This document shows, piece by piece, positions 8,169 through 17,162 of a DNA stretch of 46,016 nt. The stretch is from Acidimicrobiia bacterium (GTDB lineage Bacteria; Actinomycetota; Acidimicrobiia; Spongiisociales; UBA4744): NCBI GenBank assembly GCA_029863625.1, contig JAOTUY010000020.1, positions 1 to 46,016 of the forward strand. Direction: 5' to 3'. Numbering within the stretch: the stretch's first letter is position 1; every line of letters begins with the position of its first letter. The notes below the pieces were generated by a model, which worked only from the letters and a program-made list of their open reading frames with translations, did not search any database and was not told where the DNA came from. The translations under genes were made by a program, and so were the position numbers.

Positions 8169-8357
8169 CTAAGCCTTCTGGACCTTGCCGGCCTTGAGAC
8201 AGGAGGTGCACACGCGGGCGCGCCGAGTGTTGGTGCCATCCTTGACGCGGACCCGCTGAATGTTGGGGAGCCAGCGCCGGCTGGAGCGCTTGTGGGAGAA
8301 GCTGACTTGCTTCCCGTACCACGGCTCTTTTCCGCAGATTTCACACCGGTAAGACAT
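8169..8357 (-). CDS. rpmB: Large ribosomal subunit protein bL28
   Basis: A 62-residue bL28 protein of the 50S subunit. It starts MSYRCEICGK, continues with VSFSHKRSSRRWLPNIQ and ends with a CTSCLKAGK tail. The two CxxC pairs make this the zinc-binding (C+) form. ATG 8357 is preceded by AGGAGGG (complement of 8369-8375), so the longer upstream frame is not used. The gene is divergent from fakA, the arrangement often seen for rpmB and DAK-domain genes. Confidence 0.93.
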   Translation of the reverse strand: MSYRCEICGKEPWYGKQVSFSHKRSSRRWLPNIQRVRVKDGTNTRRARVCTSCLKAGKVQKA

Positions 8358-8389
8358 GAGAAAGAAGACCCTCCTGAGGTCGGATCGGG

Positions 8390-8395
8390 AGGATA
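8390..8395 (-). promoter_or_regulatory. Candidate -10 of rpmB
   Basis: TATCCT on the minus strand would start transcription near 8383 and give a leader of about 26 nt carrying the rpmB ribosome-binding site. It lies back to back with the fakA promoter. Confidence 0.4.
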
Positions 8396-8401
8396 GCACC
8401 G

Positions 8402-8429
8402 TTGGCTGGCAGCATGGAATTCGTATACT
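8402..8429 (+). promoter_or_regulatory. Candidate promoter of the fakA-recG operon
   Basis: TTGGCT (8402-8407) and TATACT (8424-8429) are separated by 16 nt, close to a sigma-70-type consensus. Transcription would start near 8436, about 22 nt before the chosen fakA start. Confidence 0.55.
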
Positions 8430-8457
8430 CGCCTCGTTCACTCAAAGGACCATGCGG

Positions 8458-10092
8458 ATGGCACTCACTGCCGACCACCTCAAGCGGATCATCAGCCGGT
8501 ACCACGAGCGGCTCACCCGTCACCGCGAGGCGCTCAATCGACTCAACGTTTACCCGGTGCCCGACGGCGATACAGGCACCAACATGAGTCTCACAGTTCA
8601 ATCGGTCGTTGAGGAGGTTCGCGACGCCCAGGGCATGGACGAGGTAGCGGGAGCTATTGCCCACGGTTCGTTGATGGGAGCCCGTGGCAACAGTGGAGTG
8701 ATCCTCTCCCAAATCTTGCGAGGTCTTTCCGACACATTTCGCGCCTACGAGGAAGTTGGTACAGCTGCGCTCGTGCTGGCCCTCGCCCGGGCATCCGATG
8801 CTGCGTATCAGGCGGTGCTGCGCCCGGTTGAGGGCACGATACTCACCGTTCTGCGGGCCGCCGCCGACGCAGCTGCCGAGACGGGAACCGAGGCCGGCGA
8901 AGACCTCGGCGCGTTGCTTGGAAGGGTCTACCACCGTGCTCAGAAGGAATTGGAAAACACTCCCGAGCTGTTACCGGTACTCAAACAAGCCGGAGTTGTG
9001 GATGCGGGGGCAGCTGGGTTTCTCCTGCTCATTGTGGCATTTCTCGAAGAAGTGACGGGGCTCGATGTGATTGTTCCGGAACGGATCTTCAACGTCGCCA
9101 TCCAGGCGCCTCGGTTCCAACCAACAGATGAGGCTGAATCGGCGATCGGCGGTCTGCGATACGAAGTGATGTTCCTTCTCGACGCAACGGATGTGAGCAT
9201 CGGCTCGTTCCGTGAGGAGTGGCTCGAACTGGGCGAATCCATCGTCATCGTCGGTGGAGATGGCACCTACAACTGCCACATTCATACCGATCTTCCCGGC
9301 CCGGCCATCGAAGCCGGCATCACGGCAGGACGGCCGCATCGCCTCGAGATCACCGATCTCCTGGATCAGGCTGCAGCCGAAGCCTTCCATGCCGGCGAGT
9401 CCGCCGCGCAGACCAGTTCGGGATTTGTCGACGCCCCGGTGGCGGTGATTCCGGTTGTGGCTGGACGAGGCCTCGTTGAAATGTTCAAAGGCCTCGGGGC
9501 ACAGCAGGTCGTCACCGGTGGTCAAACGATGAATCCCTCGACTCAGGATCTGCTGTCGGCCGTGGAGCGGGTGAAAGCCGATACGGTCATCTTGCTTCCC
9601 AACAACAAGAACATCGTTCCCGTGGCCAACCAGGTTGATGCCCTGACCGACAAACGCGTCCTGGTAGTTCCCACCGTGACAGTCCCGCAGGGATTGGCAG
9701 CGATGGTTGCTTACTTCCCGGCGAACAGCGACGGTCGGCACGTGGGTGAATCTATGCAAGCCGCCGCCAGCGGAGTGAGAACCGGGGAATTGACCAGGGC
9801 GATTCGATCTTCGGTCACGTCGATTGGAGAGGTCTCGGAGGGCGATTGGCTCGGCCTCGCCGACGGTGACCTACACAATGTGGATCAGAGCGAATTGGGA
9901 GCGCTGACAGGGTTGTTGGAGTATCTCGTTGAAGGAGACGTCGAATTGGTCACCATCATCACCGGCTTCGGTGCCGACTCGCATGCAGCAACAGCCGTGC
10001 GGGAGTGGCTGGCTACCCGGCACCCGAATGTGCAGATCGAATTCATGAAGGGCGATCAACCGTTGTACCCCTACCTGATCTCGGTCGAGTGA
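8458..10092 (+). CDS. fakA: Fatty acid kinase catalytic subunit FakA / DAK2-domain protein
   Basis: A 544-residue YloV/FakA-type protein. The N-terminal DhaL-like kinase domain (about 10-200) shows the nucleotide and magnesium motifs PVPDGDTGTNMSLT and GARGNSGVILSQILRG. The remainder carries the middle domain (VGGDGTYNCHIHTD) and the C-terminal domain typical of the family. In characterised relatives it phosphorylates fatty acids bound to a FakB (DegV) partner; no FakB gene is in this window. ATG 8458 is chosen over ATG 8452 because AAAGGA (8444-8449) is better spaced. Its stop overlaps recG by 4 nt. PlsX, which also handles acyl-phosphates, is encoded about 5 kb away. Confidence 0.87.
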   Translation: MALTADHLKRIISRYHERLTRHREALNRLNVYPVPDGDTGTNMSLTVQSVVEEVRDAQGMDEVAGAIAHGSLMGARGNSGVILSQILRGLSDTFRAYEEVGTAALVLALARASDAAYQAVLRPVEGTILTVLRAAADAAAETGTEAGEDLGALLGRVYHRAQKELENTPELLPVLKQAGVVDAGAAGFLLLIVAFLEEVTGLDVIVPERIFNVAIQAPRFQPTDEAESAIGGLRYEVMFLLDATDVSIGSFREEWLELGESIVIVGGDGTYNCHIHTDLPGPAIEAGITAGRPHRLEITDLLDQAAAEAFHAGESAAQTSSGFVDAPVAVIPVVAGRGLVEMFKGLGAQQVVTGGQTMNPSTQDLLSAVERVKADTVILLPNNKNIVPVANQVDALTDKRVLVVPTVTVPQGLAAMVAYFPANSDGRHVGESMQAAASGVRTGELTRAIRSSVTSIGEVSEGDWLGLADGDLHNVDQSELGALTGLLEYLVEGDVELVTIITGFGADSHAATAVREWLATRHPNVQIEFMKGDQPLYPYLISVE

Positions 10093-12278
10093 GCGGTCGA
10101 TCCCTCACCGAGCTGACCCGGTTCGGCGTCGACGAGGTCAAATATCTCAAGGGCCGGCGGGCCGCTTCGTTGAAGAAGGCGGGGATAGAGACAGTCGCCG
10201 ATCTGCTGCTTCACAGCCCACGCCGCTACATCGATCGTTCACGGACCGTTCCCATCGGTGAGGTCGAGCTCGGTGAAGAGGTCACGGTGATCGGTACCGT
10301 GCAGAGAGTGAGCACCCGCCGCCCCCGTCGGAATTTGGCCATCACCGAGGCTGTGGTTGGAGATGGCATCTCGGTACTCGCGGCTACCTGGTTCAACCAG
10401 ACATTTCGGGAACGGCAAATGACCGTCGGGGCCGAGGTGGCATTGTCCGGCAAGCTCGATCGTTTCCGCGGCAAACTACAGATGAAGAGCCCGGCGGTAG
10501 ACGTGCTCAACTCCTCGACCGAGAGTTTGATAACCGGACGCGTGGTGCCGGTTCATTCGAGCGCCGGGGAAGTCTCCCCCGGTCATCTCCGCCGGGCGAT
10601 CCACAACGCCCTGCAGCGAGCCCGTCCGATCGGTGATCCCCTGCCTCCCGAGATGCGGGAACGGCTCGGGCTCATCTCGAGGGATCAGGCGATTGCCGAC
10701 ATCCATTTCCCGGACAGCCTCGAGGACAAGGACCGGGCCAGGGCGCGGTTGGTCTTCGACGAACTGTTTCGCCTCGAGGTGGCGCTGGCTCTCTCCAAGC
10801 AGAGAATGATCGACCAGGCCGTCGGTATTGCCCATGCTTCTTCAACAGATCTGGTCACCCGGTTTGTCGGCAACCTGCCGTTCAAACTGACCGGAGGACA
10901 AGTTCGCGTGATGAGTGAGATTCGCGAGGACATGCTGGTTCCTCATCCCATGCATCGGTTGCTGCTCGGTGAGGTCGGATCGGGCAAGACGGTAGTTGCC
11001 GTCGCCTCGCTGCTCACCGGAGTCGAGGGTGGCTATCAGGGTGCGGTCATGGCTCCCACCGAGGTACTGGCCGAACAGCACTATCTCGGGATCAAAGACC
11101 TTCTGGAGCAGGCCGCTCTGGCACCGGTCGTCGAGGGAGGCGGAGCGGATCTGGGGATGTCGAGCTTGTTCGACGAGCGCAGCCCCGACCGTCCTGTGAC
11201 GCTGGCGCTGTTGACGGGGAGCAACTCCGAGGTCTCCTTCCGTTCACCGGGGTCGGTTCGTCGGGATGATCTGCTGGGATGGATTGCAGACGGTCGGATC
11301 GATCTGGTCATTGGTACGCATGCGCTCATCCAGGAGGGGGTCCATTTCGCCCGGCTGGGGGTAGCCGTCGTTGATGAGCAACACCGGTTCGGGGTTCATC
11401 AGAGGGTCGAGTTGAAGGAAAAAGCGGGCGACGTTGATCCCGACCTGTTGATCATGACGGCCACCCCGATTCCCCGGACGATCTCCATGACGCTCTATGG
11501 CGACCTCGATGTGTCGGAGCTGGACGAGATGCCACCCGGTCGCCCGGAAGTGACGACCGAATATGTAGGCAAGACGCCGGCCGAATTGGAGCGCTTGTAT
11601 GAACGGGTTCGCGAGCAGGCGGCGATTGACCGGCAGACCTTTGTGGTGTGTCCGCTGGTCGAAGACAGTCCCAAGATCGAGGCAGCTTCGGCGACTGCGG
11701 AATACGAGCGCCTCCAGGGAGTGTTTCCGGAGCTTCGACTGGGCCTCCTGCATGGTCAAATGCGTCCCGCCGACAAGCAGGCAGTGATGCAGCTGTTCCG
11801 CGCGAGGGGTCTCGATGTTCTTGTCTCGACCACGGTGATCGAGGTGGGGATCGACATGCCCCACTCGACGGTCATGATCATTGAGGATGCCGATCGCTTC
11901 GGGCTCAGCCAACTCCACCAGCTACGGGGCCGGCTCAGTCGTCACAGCGGTCCGAATTGGTGCTATCTGGTGGCGGAGCCGACAACTGAGGAAGGGGAAG
12001 CCCGGATCGCCGCAATGGTATCGACCGACAACGGGTTTCGACTGGCGGAGGAAGATCTGAGAATTCGGGGTCAGGGAACCCTGTTCGGGTCGCGGCAAGC
12101 AGGCCTGTCCGACCTGAAATTGGCCGACCTTCTCGAAGACATGGATACTCTCGTGATGGCGCGGAAGGAAGCGTTCGGTCTGGTTGCCCGGGACCCCGAC
12201 CTCGGACAGCATCCCGAGATTCGCAAGGAGATCAGGGCGTTGCTGGGCGACGACGTCGAATGGCTGTTCATTTCATGA
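10089..12278 (+). CDS. recG: ATP-dependent DNA helicase RecG
   Basis: A 729-residue superfamily 2 helicase that remodels stalled forks and Holliday junctions. The N-terminal wedge/OB region (about 55-160) binds junctions. The helicase core shows GEVGSGKTVVA (Walker A), APTEVLAEQH, VVDEQHRFGVHQR (the DExH box, here DEQH), TATPIPRT, and the C-terminal motifs VSTTVIEVGIDMP and QLHQLRGRLSRH, followed by the RecG tail. The GTG start overlaps the fakA stop (GTGA) and the stop overlaps rsmD (ATGA), so translation is coupled. A full-length, intact gene. Confidence 0.95.
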   Translation: MSGRSLTELTRFGVDEVKYLKGRRAASLKKAGIETVADLLLHSPRRYIDRSRTVPIGEVELGEEVTVIGTVQRVSTRRPRRNLAITEAVVGDGISVLAATWFNQTFRERQMTVGAEVALSGKLDRFRGKLQMKSPAVDVLNSSTESLITGRVVPVHSSAGEVSPGHLRRAIHNALQRARPIGDPLPPEMRERLGLISRDQAIADIHFPDSLEDKDRARARLVFDELFRLEVALALSKQRMIDQAVGIAHASSTDLVTRFVGNLPFKLTGGQVRVMSEIREDMLVPHPMHRLLLGEVGSGKTVVAVASLLTGVEGGYQGAVMAPTEVLAEQHYLGIKDLLEQAALAPVVEGGGADLGMSSLFDERSPDRPVTLALLTGSNSEVSFRSPGSVRRDDLLGWIADGRIDLVIGTHALIQEGVHFARLGVAVVDEQHRFGVHQRVELKEKAGDVDPDLLIMTATPIPRTISMTLYGDLDVSELDEMPPGRPEVTTEYVGKTPAELERLYERVREQAAIDRQTFVVCPLVEDSPKIEAASATAEYERLQGVFPELRLGLLHGQMRPADKQAVMQLFRARGLDVLVSTTVIEVGIDMPHSTVMIIEDADRFGLSQLHQLRGRLSRHSGPNWCYLVAEPTTEEGEARIAAMVSTDNGFRLAEEDLRIRGQGTLFGSRQAGLSDLKLADLLEDMDTLVMARKEAFGLVARDPDLGQHPEIRKEIRALLGDDVEWLFIS

Positions 12279-12817
12279 GGATCATCGCCGGATCGGCCAA
12301 AGGACGAACCATCGTCGGGCCGAAAGGGCTCGGTACTCGTCCGATGACCGGGCGTGCGCGTGAGGCGCTCTTCTCGTCTCTCGGGTCGCGAGTGTTCAAT
12401 GCCCGGGTACTCGATCTGTTTGCCGGTTCGGGTTCGCTCGGGTTGGAAGCCCTCAGCAGGGGAGCCCGGTCGGTGGTGTTTGTCGAGAATGATCGCCAAG
12501 CGCTGATCGCTCTCCGTCGGAACGCAACGACGCTCGACCTGGGAGGAGAGGTAATCGGCGGTGATGTGGGACATTTTCTCGACGGTTGCAGGTCGAGCTT
12601 TGACCTGGTGTTCGTTGACCCCCCCTATGCGCTCTCGCTAGCGTCTGTGCAAGAGGTGTTGAGCAAGCTCGAACCGTTGCTCGATACCGGCGCTTCGGTG
12701 GTGGTCCACCGTCGGGTCGGCGAGAACCCTCCGGCGGGCCCGGACGGCCTGACTACGGCGGGCGAGCGAACCTATGGTGACAGCCGGCTCTGGACGTACC
12801 GGAAGGAGGAGAGGTGA
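12275..12817 (+). CDS. rsmD: 16S rRNA (guanine966-N2)-methyltransferase RsmD
   Basis: A 180-residue SAM-dependent methyltransferase. MRIIAGSAKGR at the N-terminus, RPMTGRAREALFSSL, the SAM-binding LDLFAGSGSLGLEALSRGA and the catalytic VFVDPPYAL (the DPPY motif of N-methyltransferases) identify RsmD. It methylates G966 of 16S rRNA during 30S assembly. The start overlaps recG and the stop overlaps coaD by 4 nt each. Confidence 0.94.
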   Translation: MRIIAGSAKGRTIVGPKGLGTRPMTGRAREALFSSLGSRVFNARVLDLFAGSGSLGLEALSRGARSVVFVENDRQALIALRRNATTLDLGGEVIGGDVGHFLDGCRSSFDLVFVDPPYALSLASVQEVLSKLEPLLDTGASVVVHRRVGENPPAGPDGLTTAGERTYGDSRLWTYRKEER

Positions 12818-13290
12818 GCAGGGCGATGTGTCCCGGCAGTTTCGATCCGCCGACCAACGGTCACGTTGACGTCATCAAGCGTTGCCTATCGATTTTCGAC
12901 CAAGTGGTGGTTGCGATCGTGGCCAATCCTTCCAAGAGTGCCCTCTTCGACTCGATAGAACGAACGGCGATGCTTGAGGAGTTGTTCAAAGACGAATCAA
13001 GTCGACTCGAGATCCATGCCTTTTCCGGACTGCTGGTCGATTTCGCCCAGGAGAAGAAAGTCGACGTCATCGTGAAGGGTCTCCGGGCTGTTTCCGACTT
13101 CGAGTACGAGCTTCAGATGGCCCAGATGAACGAGAGTCTCGCCGGGATCAATACCCTATTCCTCCCCACCAACCCCGAGTACGGCTATCTCTCTTCTTCG
13201 CTGGTCAAAGAAGTTGCCCGGATGGGTGGTTCGGTGGACGGTCTGGTTCCGCCGATGGTCGCCGCGGCATTGAAGGAGCGATACGCATGA
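12814..13290 (+). CDS. coaD: Phosphopantetheine adenylyltransferase
   Basis: A 158-residue nucleotidyltransferase of coenzyme A synthesis, converting 4'-phosphopantetheine and ATP to dephospho-CoA. CPGSFDPPTNGHVDVI holds the TxGH nucleotide-binding motif. KGLRAVSDFEYELQMAQMN and YLSSSLVKEVA are the other conserved family blocks. Length matches the bacterial hexameric enzyme. The GTG overlaps the rsmD stop; the rsmD-coaD order is very common. Confidence 0.95.
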   Translation: MSRAMCPGSFDPPTNGHVDVIKRCLSIFDQVVVAIVANPSKSALFDSIERTAMLEELFKDESSRLEIHAFSGLLVDFAQEKKVDVIVKGLRAVSDFEYELQMAQMNESLAGINTLFLPTNPEYGYLSSSLVKEVARMGGSVDGLVPPMVAAALKERYA

Positions 13291-13847
13291 GCGATTCGAC
13301 CGACTTCCCTCATGATGCAGATGAGCCATTCCCGAGCCCCGAACCAGACGACCGTCCCGAAACACCGGTTCAGATCGGAGAACTCCACGACATCATCGAC
13401 GAAATGATGGTGGCCGTTCAGGAAGCCAAGGCGCTGCCCCTCTCGGGGGCGGTGCGGGTCGAGCGTGAAGAGTTTCTCGCCATGCTTGAGCAATTGAAAG
13501 CCAGTCTGCCCGAGGAGCTGCGGGCGGCGCGCTGGATGGTTCGCGAGCGAGAAGCTTTCATCGCCCGCACCAACGAAAAGGCGAAAGCGGCCATGGATCG
13601 AGCGAATGTCCGGGCAAAAGAAATGGTCAGCGAGTCCAACATCATCGCCGAAGCAGTGGAAGAGGCCAACATTCTGACCCGAAGGGCTGAAGGCGACGCG
13701 CGCCGGATCCGGCTCGAAGCCGAGGACCTGGCAGAGGATCGCCTCGAGCATCTGGAAGTGTTGTTCACCAACCTGCTCAAGCAAGTACGCGAAGCTCGAC
13801 GTGAATTCCACCAGTCCCGCCCGGCGCCACCCCCGGTCGCTCAGTAG
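13287..13847 (+). CDS. DivIVA/SepIVA-like coiled-coil protein
   Basis: A 186-residue acidic, coiled-coil protein. The first ~30 residues are rich in Asp, Pro and Glu. Residues about 35-175 form heptad-like helices (EREAFIARTNEKAKAAMDRA onward), and the tail is proline-rich. In mycobacteria the DivIVA-domain division protein SepIVA lies in this same gene neighbourhood, and the composition and size fit. The assignment rests on synteny and architecture rather than a diagnostic motif. The start overlaps the coaD stop (ATGA), making it the last gene of the fakA operon. It probably localises at septum or pole. Confidence 0.7.
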   Translation: MSDSTDFPHDADEPFPSPEPDDRPETPVQIGELHDIIDEMMVAVQEAKALPLSGAVRVEREEFLAMLEQLKASLPEELRAARWMVREREAFIARTNEKAKAAMDRANVRAKEMVSESNIIAEAVEEANILTRRAEGDARRIRLEAEDLAEDRLEHLEVLFTNLLKQVREARREFHQSRPAPPPVAQ

Positions 13848-13987
13848 GGCTGATCTCGGACCCCATCGGCCGACGGCTCGCGCCGGGCTTCATTTCGCGA
13901 TCCTTACCACTTCGCTCGGGTTGGTCGCGGTGCCGAAGGTCGAGGCACCGCTTCGCGCGGATCCTCCCTCAGTAAACTGCTCCTTCC

Positions 13988-13993
13988 TACAAT
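13988..13993 (+). promoter_or_regulatory. Candidate -10 of leaderless yceD
   Basis: TACAAT ends 9 nt before ATG 14003, and there is no Shine-Dalgarno between them. Transcription would begin at or very near the start codon. Confidence 0.5.
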
Positions 13994-14002
13994 CAACGCA
14001 TC

Positions 14003-14506
14003 ATGAACTCAAGTCCCTTCATACTGCTCGTCACCGACCTGCTGGGCCGTGCCTCTGCCCGCCGGGACGAGACGATCGTTGGCCCGATCGAGATCGTGAT
14101 GGACCTCGACAGAGTCGACGCGTCGAATCCCGTGACCGTCCAGGTTCGGCTCGAAGCGTTGGCCGACCAGATTCTGGCGAGGGGGGACATCGCTTATTCG
14201 GCCCAAGTGCACTGCAACCGCTGTCTCACCGAGTGGACCGAGAGTGGCGATACCGCCTTCACGCAGCTCTACAGCAGAGAACCGAACGAGGACACTCAGC
14301 CGATAACCAGGGATGGCCACATCGACCTCGAACCTGCCATCCACGATGAGGTCAGTCTGGCCCTGCCCCTGGTGCCGCTCTGCAAGGCAGATTGCCTGGG
14401 ACTTTGCCCAACGTGCGGAACCGACTTGAATACGGATTCCTGTTCTGGACACGCCGACGAGAGCAACTCTCCCTTCAGCGCGTTACGGCAGCTTTTGGAA
14501 CCCTGA
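14003..14506 (+). CDS. yceD: YceD/DUF177 family protein
   Basis: A 167-residue member of the YceD (DUF177) family, almost always encoded just before rpmF and linked to 23S rRNA and ribosome maturation. Four conserved cysteines lie in CNRC and, near the C-terminus, CKADCLGLCPTCGTDLN, a probable metal site. The central LEPAIHDEVSLALPLVPLC block is diagnostic. The ATG has no ribosome-binding site but has an upstream TACAAT at leaderless distance. The rpmF start is 12 nt beyond its stop. Confidence 0.9.
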   Translation: MNSSPFILLVTDLLGRASARRDETIVGPIEIVMDLDRVDASNPVTVQVRLEALADQILARGDIAYSAQVHCNRCLTEWTESGDTAFTQLYSREPNEDTQPITRDGHIDLEPAIHDEVSLALPLVPLCKADCLGLCPTCGTDLNTDSCSGHADESNSPFSALRQLLEP

Positions 14507-14518
14507 GAGGAGAGCACC

Positions 14519-14698
14519 ATGGCGGTGCCAAAGAAGAAGATGTCACGGTCCCGGACCCGTCGACGGAAAGCGCATTGGAAGCTGGACCGTCCTCACACGT
14601 CCACATGTCCCCAATGTCATAGCCCGAAGATTTCACATCGGGCCTGCCCCAACTGTGGGACGTATCGGGGCCGCGAAGTCCTCGTCGACGAAAAGTAG
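14519..14698 (+). CDS. rpmF: Large ribosomal subunit protein bL32
   Basis: A 59-residue bL32. It begins MAVPKKKMSRSRTRRRKAHW and has a zinc ribbon of CPQC and CPNCG, followed by the GTYRGREVL tail. The AGAGGAGAG ribosome-binding site at 14506-14514 fixes the ATG. The gene sits between yceD and plsX, the classical yceD-rpmF-plsX order. Confidence 0.96.
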   Translation: MAVPKKKMSRSRTRRRKAHWKLDRPHTSTCPQCHSPKISHRACPNCGTYRGREVLVDEK

Positions 14699-14705
14699 GT
14701 CGCCG

Positions 14706-15674
14706 GTGGCGCGGGTAGCCCTCGATGCTATGGGGGGCGACCGCGCCCCGCTCGAGAACGTTCTGGGCGCCGCCGCGGCGGCCGAACGCGGCTACGACGT
14801 TATTCTGGTTGGCGATCGATCCGTGCTCGCCCCGATGGTGGTCAATCACGAGTCCTACTTGCCGATTGTGCACGCTTCCGAAGTCATCGGCATGCATGAA
14901 GAAGCAGCCCGGGCGATCCGGGAGAAGCCCGATGCGTCAGTCTCGGTGGCTGCCCGGCTTGTCAGAGACGGCAGTGTTTCGGCCTTCGTCTCGGCCGGCT
15001 CGACCGGGGCTGCTATGGCCGCCGCGGCCATCACGATCGGTCGCCTCGAGGGTGTGGACCGCCCAGCCGTGGCCACCATGTTGCCGACCCCCGGCAGCCC
15101 GACCGTTCTCATCGACAGCGGTGCCAATGTGGATTGCCGGCCCGAGTACTTCCCCCAATTCGCTCTGATGGGCTCGGTTGTTGCGGAAGTGCATTTCGGG
15201 TTGGAGCGACCGCGGGTCGGATTGCTGAACATCGGGGAAGAGCGAGGTAAGGGCCGGGAACTCGACAAGGCCGCCTACGAGCTGCTCGAAGCGACACCGA
15301 TCAACTTCATCGGCAACATCGAGGGTCGCGACCTCTCATCCGATGCTGTCGATGTTCTGGTTACCGACGGCTTCACCGGCAACGTTGTGCTCAAGACCAC
15401 CGAAGGTACGGCCCAGTTCGTTGCGCAGATGGCTTTGGACGCCATGGCCACCATGTCGCTCGAGGATCAGAAGCGGGTACTGCCGGTGCTCAGCGGACTA
15501 CGGGCCCGGCTCGACTACGAGACCTTCGGGGGAGCCCACCTGGTCGGTTCGAAGGGCGTTGTGGTCATTGCTCACGGGGCGTCCTCATCAGTGGCTATTG
15601 CCAACGCTGTGGCGCTGGCCGCAGACGGAGCCGACCGTGATCTGGTGAACAGATTGGCGAATAGGGTCAGGTGA
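14706..15674 (+). CDS. plsX: Phosphate acyltransferase PlsX
   Basis: A 322-residue PlsX, which converts acyl-ACP and phosphate to acyl-phosphate, the donor for the first step of phospholipid synthesis. It opens VARVALDAMGGDRAPLENV. The family blocks SAGSTGAAMAAA, LIDSGANVDCRPEY, NIGEERGKG, NIEGRDL, VDVLVTDGFTGNVVLKT and LVGSKGVVVIAHG are all present. GTG 14706 is chosen because family members start close to the ALDAMGGD motif; an in-frame GTG at 14655 would overlap rpmF. It overlaps rnc by its last base. Confidence 0.93.
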   Translation: MARVALDAMGGDRAPLENVLGAAAAAERGYDVILVGDRSVLAPMVVNHESYLPIVHASEVIGMHEEAARAIREKPDASVSVAARLVRDGSVSAFVSAGSTGAAMAAAAITIGRLEGVDRPAVATMLPTPGSPTVLIDSGANVDCRPEYFPQFALMGSVVAEVHFGLERPRVGLLNIGEERGKGRELDKAAYELLEATPINFIGNIEGRDLSSDAVDVLVTDGFTGNVVLKTTEGTAQFVAQMALDAMATMSLEDQKRVLPVLSGLRARLDYETFGGAHLVGSKGVVVIAHGASSSVAIANAVALAADGADRDLVNRLANRVR

Positions 15675-16351
15675 TGGTCGATCTTGCCGATCTGGAACAT
15701 CACCTGGGTGCCAGGTTCGAGCACCCCGACCTCTTGCGGGCCGCGCTGGTGCATCGGTCGTATGTGGCCGAGCATCACGACGCCGAACACAACGAGAGAA
15801 TGGAATTCCTCGGCGACGCAGTGCTGCAACTGGTCGTGACGGTTTATCTCTTCGAACACCACCGTGATCTAGCAGAGGGCGAGATGGCCAAGGTGCGGGC
15901 AGGTTTGGTGAATGGGATCGAGCTTGCGGAGGTTGCCAGGGAGATCGATCTGGGAGATCACATGGTTCTCGGCCGGGGAGAGCTGGCGTCGGGAGGCCCT
16001 GAGAAGGAATCGATTCTGGCGGACGCGATGGAAGCGGTGATCGCGGCGATCTATCTCGATCAGGGTTTTGAGGGCGCTCGCCGATTCATCCTCGAGCGCT
16101 GGGCCGATCGGATCGAAGCCCGGGTAGCTGCACCGGGAAAGCGCGACTACAAAACCCGTCTCCAGGAGGTGTTGGCCCAAGTCGGGAAGCGACCGCGTTA
16201 CCGGATCACCGAACAAGGGCCCGACCACGACAAGATCTTCACTGCCGTAGTCGACGTCGAGGGGGACATCGTTGGAGAGGGCACGGGGCGATCCAAGAAG
16301 GAGGCCGAACAGCACGCAGCGGCTCGCGCTCTCGAGCACGGAGCGGTCTGA
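15674..16351 (+). CDS. rnc: Ribonuclease III
   Basis: A 225-residue double-strand-specific endoribonuclease that processes rRNA precursors and structured mRNAs. The catalytic domain carries the signature NERMEFLGDAVLQL, and the second acidic cluster is ESILADAMEAVIAA. The C-terminal double-stranded-RNA-binding domain (about 150-225) starts DYKTRLQEVLAQ and ends GRSKKEAEQHAAARAL. ATG 15674 or the preceding GTG 15671 could start it; the AGGG at 15663-15666 suits the ATG. It overlaps plsX. Confidence 0.94.
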   Translation: MVDLADLEHHLGARFEHPDLLRAALVHRSYVAEHHDAEHNERMEFLGDAVLQLVVTVYLFEHHRDLAEGEMAKVRAGLVNGIELAEVAREIDLGDHMVLGRGELASGGPEKESILADAMEAVIAAIYLDQGFEGARRFILERWADRIEARVAAPGKRDYKTRLQEVLAQVGKRPRYRITEQGPDHDKIFTAVVDVEGDIVGEGTGRSKKEAEQHAAARALEHGAV

Positions 16352-16359
16352 GTCTGTTC

Positions 16360-16365
16360 TACGAT
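16360..16365 (+). promoter_or_regulatory. Candidate -10 of the leaderless deaminase gene
   Basis: TACGAT ends 6 nt before GTG 16372, with no ribosome-binding site between them. Confidence 0.45.
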
Positions 16366-16371
16366 GGCGGT

Positions 16372-17010
16372 GTGGGTGGTTTCAGCAACCTGGACGCAGC
16401 CTGGCAGCGTGCACTTACGCAAGCGTGGCGGGCCCATGTGCTCGGCAACATCGGCGTAGGCGCTGTCCTGACCGACCGGACCGGCTTCATCGTCGGCGAG
16501 GGCCGCAATCGAGTAGTTGACACGACTGCTCCTCCGGGGCGGCTCCACGGCAACTACCTGGCGCATGCTGAGATGGATGTCCTGGCCCTGCTACCGGTTG
16601 GCGACTATGAGCATCACACCATTTGGACGACGCTTGAGCCTTGCTTGCTCTGTATGTCGGCGATCGTCACCAGTCATGTCGGGGTAGTGCGATTCGCCGC
16701 CCCGGATCCCTTGTGGCTGGGCCTTGACCGGTTACGGGAAGTCAACGCACAGGCCGACAAGCACTGGCCGGAGCGCATCGGTCCGATGACCGGTCCGATG
16801 GCGGCCTTCTGTGCGATGCTTCCCATGGTTTGGTTCTTTCGGAATCAGGGTGGGGGAGCGGCCAATCGCGCCTATGAGTCCGACCACGCCGGTCTGGTGG
16901 ATCTTGCGCAACGATTGGCAGGCGAGAACACCCTTGATGTGCTCGGTGGAGAACCGGTCGAGGCGGTCCTGGAGCGTCTGGGACCGGACTTGGTCGAGGC
17001 CGGCGGGTGA
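16372..17010 (+). CDS. CDA-fold zinc deaminase (nucleoside/tRNA-adenosine-like)
   Basis: A 212-residue deaminase of the cytidine/deoxycytidylate superfamily. The zinc site is visible as His65-Ala-Glu67 (AHAEMDVL) and the PCLLC motif with Cys91 and Cys94 (TTLEPCLLCMSAI). The HAE order and the TLEPC-x-x-C-x-x-A pattern are closer to TadA and guanine deaminases than to Cdd. The C-terminal ~80 residues (from about 130) are a longer tail than TadA usually has, so the substrate is uncertain. GTG 16372 lacks a ribosome-binding site but has a leaderless-type TACGAT upstream. Confidence 0.8.
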   Translation: MGGFSNLDAAWQRALTQAWRAHVLGNIGVGAVLTDRTGFIVGEGRNRVVDTTAPPGRLHGNYLAHAEMDVLALLPVGDYEHHTIWTTLEPCLLCMSAIVTSHVGVVRFAAPDPLWLGLDRLREVNAQADKHWPERIGPMTGPMAAFCAMLPMVWFFRNQGGGAANRAYESDHAGLVDLAQRLAGENTLDVLGGEPVEAVLERLGPDLVEAGG

Positions 17011-17162
17011 CCTGAGACCGGCGGGTTCCAGGTTTGGGGAGAGCCGGCGCCGATGGCCGGATCGAAGACGCTGCAGACGAGGCAGGCGGACGGTTCCCTC
17101 GGCGTCGCGCCCACCCTGCGAGTCTGGAATTCGTGCCCGGTCCCATAACCTATCGACGACAA

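Noticed and set aside
13848..14002. An extra small gene between the SepIVA-like gene and yceD
   Set aside because: All frames are short and lack ribosome-binding sites; the region looks like a promoter spacer for yceD.
17011..17162. A gene or tRNA in the spacer after the deaminase
   Set aside because: No cloverleaf, no conserved protein motif and no usable start were found; I treat it as non-coding spacer.
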